From the NCBI GenBank assembly GCA_012841225.1, contig DUVD01000317.1, positions 1 to 7,690 of the forward strand: a DNA stretch of 7,690 nt, written 5' to 3'. The notes below the pieces were generated by a model. That model saw only the letters and a program-made list of their open reading frames with translations, had not been told where the DNA came from and searched no databases. This DNA comes from Fibrobacter sp. GTDB lineage: Bacteria > Fibrobacterota > Fibrobacteria > Fibrobacterales > Fibrobacteraceae. The first letter of the stretch is position 1, and every line of letters begins with the position of its first letter. Shown here in pieces: positions 6,085 to 7,690 of the stretch. A program made the translations under genes and the position numbers.

Positions 6085-6909
6085 ATGGTAAATTTTTTAG
6101 ACATTGCAGACTATCGTGATTTTTTATTAAATTACTACAAAAGGCGTAAAGAGAAAATGCCTCTTTATTCTTATAGAATGATGGGGTCAAAGCTAGATCT
6201 AGATTCAAGTTACTTATATCGAATACTTCAAAAAAAACAACACCTGCCCACCCATGCGATCCCTTCTGCTAAAGAAATGCTAGGATTATCCGGAAGAGTG
6301 GCAGAATATTTTGACATTTTAATAGCATGCTCACAAACAAAAAATCAAGATAAACGAAACACATTAACAGAAAAAGCCCTTGCTTTACGCGATGTGGAAC
6401 GTAAACGCATTAATGATTCTGAACTCCGTTTTTTAAGCGAATGGTGGATTCCAGCTGTCAGGGCCTATTTAGAAATCTCTGGTGGCCTCGCAAATCCTAA
6501 AATAATCGCTCAAAATATTTACCCACCCATTACCGAAGGGCAAGCCCAAGAGGCTATTGACATTTTAAAAAACTTGGGTTTTGTTAGTAATTTAGCTTCA
6601 GGACGGTTAAAAATTAACAACACGCATCTTACTGTAAGTGGCCCAGAAAAAGCAAAGGCAGTACGTGGTTTTCAAAAGCAAGTCTTACAACTCGCCGAAA
6701 AAGCATTAGAGTCCTGCCCTGTTCCAGAACGAGATATTTCAACACTAACCGTTGCTGTAGACGCTGTTGGATTTGAAGACCTTCGCGAAATGCTTCAAGA
6801 ATTTAGACGACTCGTCCAAAAACGTGTTGACGAGGCTTCGTCTCCCGATAGGGTTATGCATTTATCAATGGCATTTTATCCCGTAGCTAAATCTAGCGAG
6901 GTGTTATGA
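6085..6909 (+). CDS. TIGR02147-family protein, putative DNA-binding regulator
   Basis: A 274-residue protein with no signal peptide or membrane segment, so probably cytoplasmic. It fits the TIGR02147/DUF4423 family, abundant in Fibrobacter and of unproven function. The N-terminal part has D-Y-R-D-F-L-L-N-Y-Y near 9-18 and a helix-turn-helix-like stretch at about 27-56 (Y-S-Y-R-M-M-G-S-K-L, then S-S-Y-L-Y-R-I-L-Q-K-K). The C-terminal part, about 110-270, has W-W-I-P-A-V-R near 120, a winged-helix-like segment at about 149-170 (I-T-E-G-Q-A-Q-E-A-I-D-I-L), and the family block E-R-D-I-S-T-L-T-V-A-V at 215-225, G-F-E-D-L-R near 229, E-F-R-R-L-V, and D-R-V-M-H-L-S-M near 255 ending F-Y-P-V. The ribosome site is weak (TAGAG, four bases before ATG). 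Its stop overlaps the next start by 4 bases, so translation is probably coupled to the lipoprotein. A transcription-regulator role is inference. Confidence 0.85.
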   Translation: MVNFLDIADYRDFLLNYYKRRKEKMPLYSYRMMGSKLDLDSSYLYRILQKKQHLPTHAIPSAKEMLGLSGRVAEYFDILIACSQTKNQDKRNTLTEKALALRDVERKRINDSELRFLSEWWIPAVRAYLEISGGLANPKIIAQNIYPPITEGQAQEAIDILKNLGFVSNLASGRLKINNTHLTVSGPEKAKAVRGFQKQVLQLAEKALESCPVPERDISTLTVAVDAVGFEDLREMLQEFRRLVQKRVDEASSPDRVMHLSMAFYPVAKSSEVL

Positions 6910-7690
6910 AATTAAATAGTTTCCACATCTCTTCTCATTGGCTATTTCTTATAGGATTAGTCTTTTTTCTGGTTTCTTGTACAGAACCCCCTACTAGTGG
7001 TGGCAATTCTTTAGAAACTGAAAACTCAATTGCACTGCAAATCAACGATTTTGACGGTGCGCCTTTGGCTTATGCACAAGTCTTAATTCGACCTTCTTGG
7101 TTTGTGGCTGACACCACTGCAATAGAAGCGGATAGTTCTTTAAGCACTAGAAATTTAGACACTGATTCTAATGGGCACTTGCTAGTCCAAGGGCTTCCCG
7201 CAGGGGCTTACGTCATTGAAGCACGCAGAGATAACCTAAAAGCGATATACAAACTAAATCGATTGGACACGTCTCGAGTTAAATGGACGCAAGTAATTGT
7301 AGCGAAACCAACAGGAGTCCTCAAAGGTCGAATTCCTTTAGCCAAAGGGGCATCTAGAGCTTGGGTTCAAGTTTATGGTTTAGATTATGTTGCAGCCACA
7401 GACTCTCTTGGCTACTTTGAGTTTGATAGCCTACCTTCTGGCATCCATCTTATACGCTCCATTGTAAGCGCAGAGACTCCCCTCCTTGCCGAAGACCTTA
7501 CCGAAGTATTCTCCGAAAAGACTGTCGATGTAGGGTTAATATCGCCGCCCTCTTTAGGCGCCGAAAACCCTAATACTTGGAAGTACAATAGTTCTATTGC
7601 TTTGGATTCTTTAGTTCCAGATTGGAGTTACCCTCTTTACGACTCTACTGTTTTTACGCTTCGTTTAAATAGTAGTAATTTCGATTTCTC
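6906..7690 (+). CDS. Lipoprotein with carboxypeptidase-regulatory-like domains, probable DUF2341 start (3' end outside window)
   Basis: The frame is open from ATG 6906 to the end of the window, giving 261 residues with the C-terminus missing. The N-terminus is a lipoprotein signal: hydrophobic at 11-23 with the lipobox L-V-S-C, Cys25 being lipidated; Thr follows it. Two carboxypeptidase-regulatory-like beta domains follow. The first, about 41-130, reads A-P-L-A-Y-A-Q-V, then D-T-D-S-N-G-H-L and G-L-P-A-G-A-Y-V-I-E-A. The second, about 136-210, reads G-V-L-K-G-R, then D-S-L-G-Y-F-E-F-D-S-L-P-S-G. From about residue 238, the segment D-W-S-Y-P-L-Y with L-R-L-N-S-S-N-F-D-F looks like the opening of a DUF2341 domain, often followed by a LamG-type lectin fold, which the window does not reach. 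The ATG shares ATGA with the stop of the preceding gene, so the two are translationally coupled. It is probably a surface-anchored, glycan- or protein-binding protein; its function is unknown. Confidence 0.8.
   Translation, partial: MKLNSFHISSHWLFLIGLVFFLVSCTEPPTSGGNSLETENSIALQINDFDGAPLAYAQVLIRPSWFVADTTAIEADSSLSTRNLDTDSNGHLLVQGLPAGAYVIEARRDNLKAIYKLNRLDTSRVKWTQVIVAKPTGVLKGRIPLAKGASRAWVQVYGLDYVAATDSLGYFEFDSLPSGIHLIRSIVSAETPLLAEDLTEVFSEKTVDVGLISPPSLGAENPNTWKYNSSIALDSLVPDWSYPLYDSTVFTLRLNSSNFDF

Noticed and set aside
1..7690. Search for CRISPR arrays, insertion sequences, tRNA genes, attachment sites or defence genes.
   Set aside because: No regularly spaced repeats, transposase motifs, cloverleaf-like sequence or defence-type domains were seen by eye in either strand.

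Overview
The window looks like a chromosomal stretch of a Gram-negative, polysaccharide-degrading bacterium, most likely from the Fibrobacterota. Four things point that way: a TIGR02147-type protein, a family expanded in Fibrobacter; lipoproteins with poly-serine linkers; a secreted GH30 enzyme carrying a CBM6; and C-terminal tails resembling type IX secretion (T9SS) sorting domains. The DNA is moderately AT-rich, with AT-rich intergenic gaps. All gaps are under about 180 bases, so there is no long gene-free stretch. The phylum call is inference from protein families, not from a marker comparison.

Layout. Positions 1-849 hold the 3' end of a secreted protein with a DNRLRE/CBM96-like carbohydrate-binding module and a sorting tail. 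It is followed after 21 bases by a 523-residue lipoprotein of unknown function (871-2442), probably in the same operon and closed by a hairpin terminator. A stand-alone gene for ribosomal protein S4 (rpsD, 2558-3163) follows, with its own terminator. Next is a small nitroreductase-family gene (true start judged to be 3310, end 3825). A symmetric, apparently bidirectional terminator separates it from a convergent minus-strand gene (3909-5912) for a secreted GH30 glycosidase, probably a glucuronoxylanase, with CBM6 and a sorting tail. Divergently transcribed from that gene is a TIGR02147-family protein (6085-6909). Its stop codon overlaps by 4 bases the start of a second lipoprotein (6906 to beyond the window end) with repeated carboxypeptidase-regulatory-like beta domains and what looks like the start of a DUF2341 domain.

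How they fit together. Three of the seven genes concern glycan binding or cleavage outside the cell, and two more are predicted surface lipoproteins. rpsD and the nitroreductase are housekeeping-type genes between them. The most interesting unit is the coupled TIGR02147-lipoprotein pair facing the GH30 gene across a 172-base gap that contains an imperfect dyad. It may be an uncharacterised regulator/surface-protein module, possibly linked to xylan use. No mobile element, CRISPR array, tRNA or rRNA was seen.
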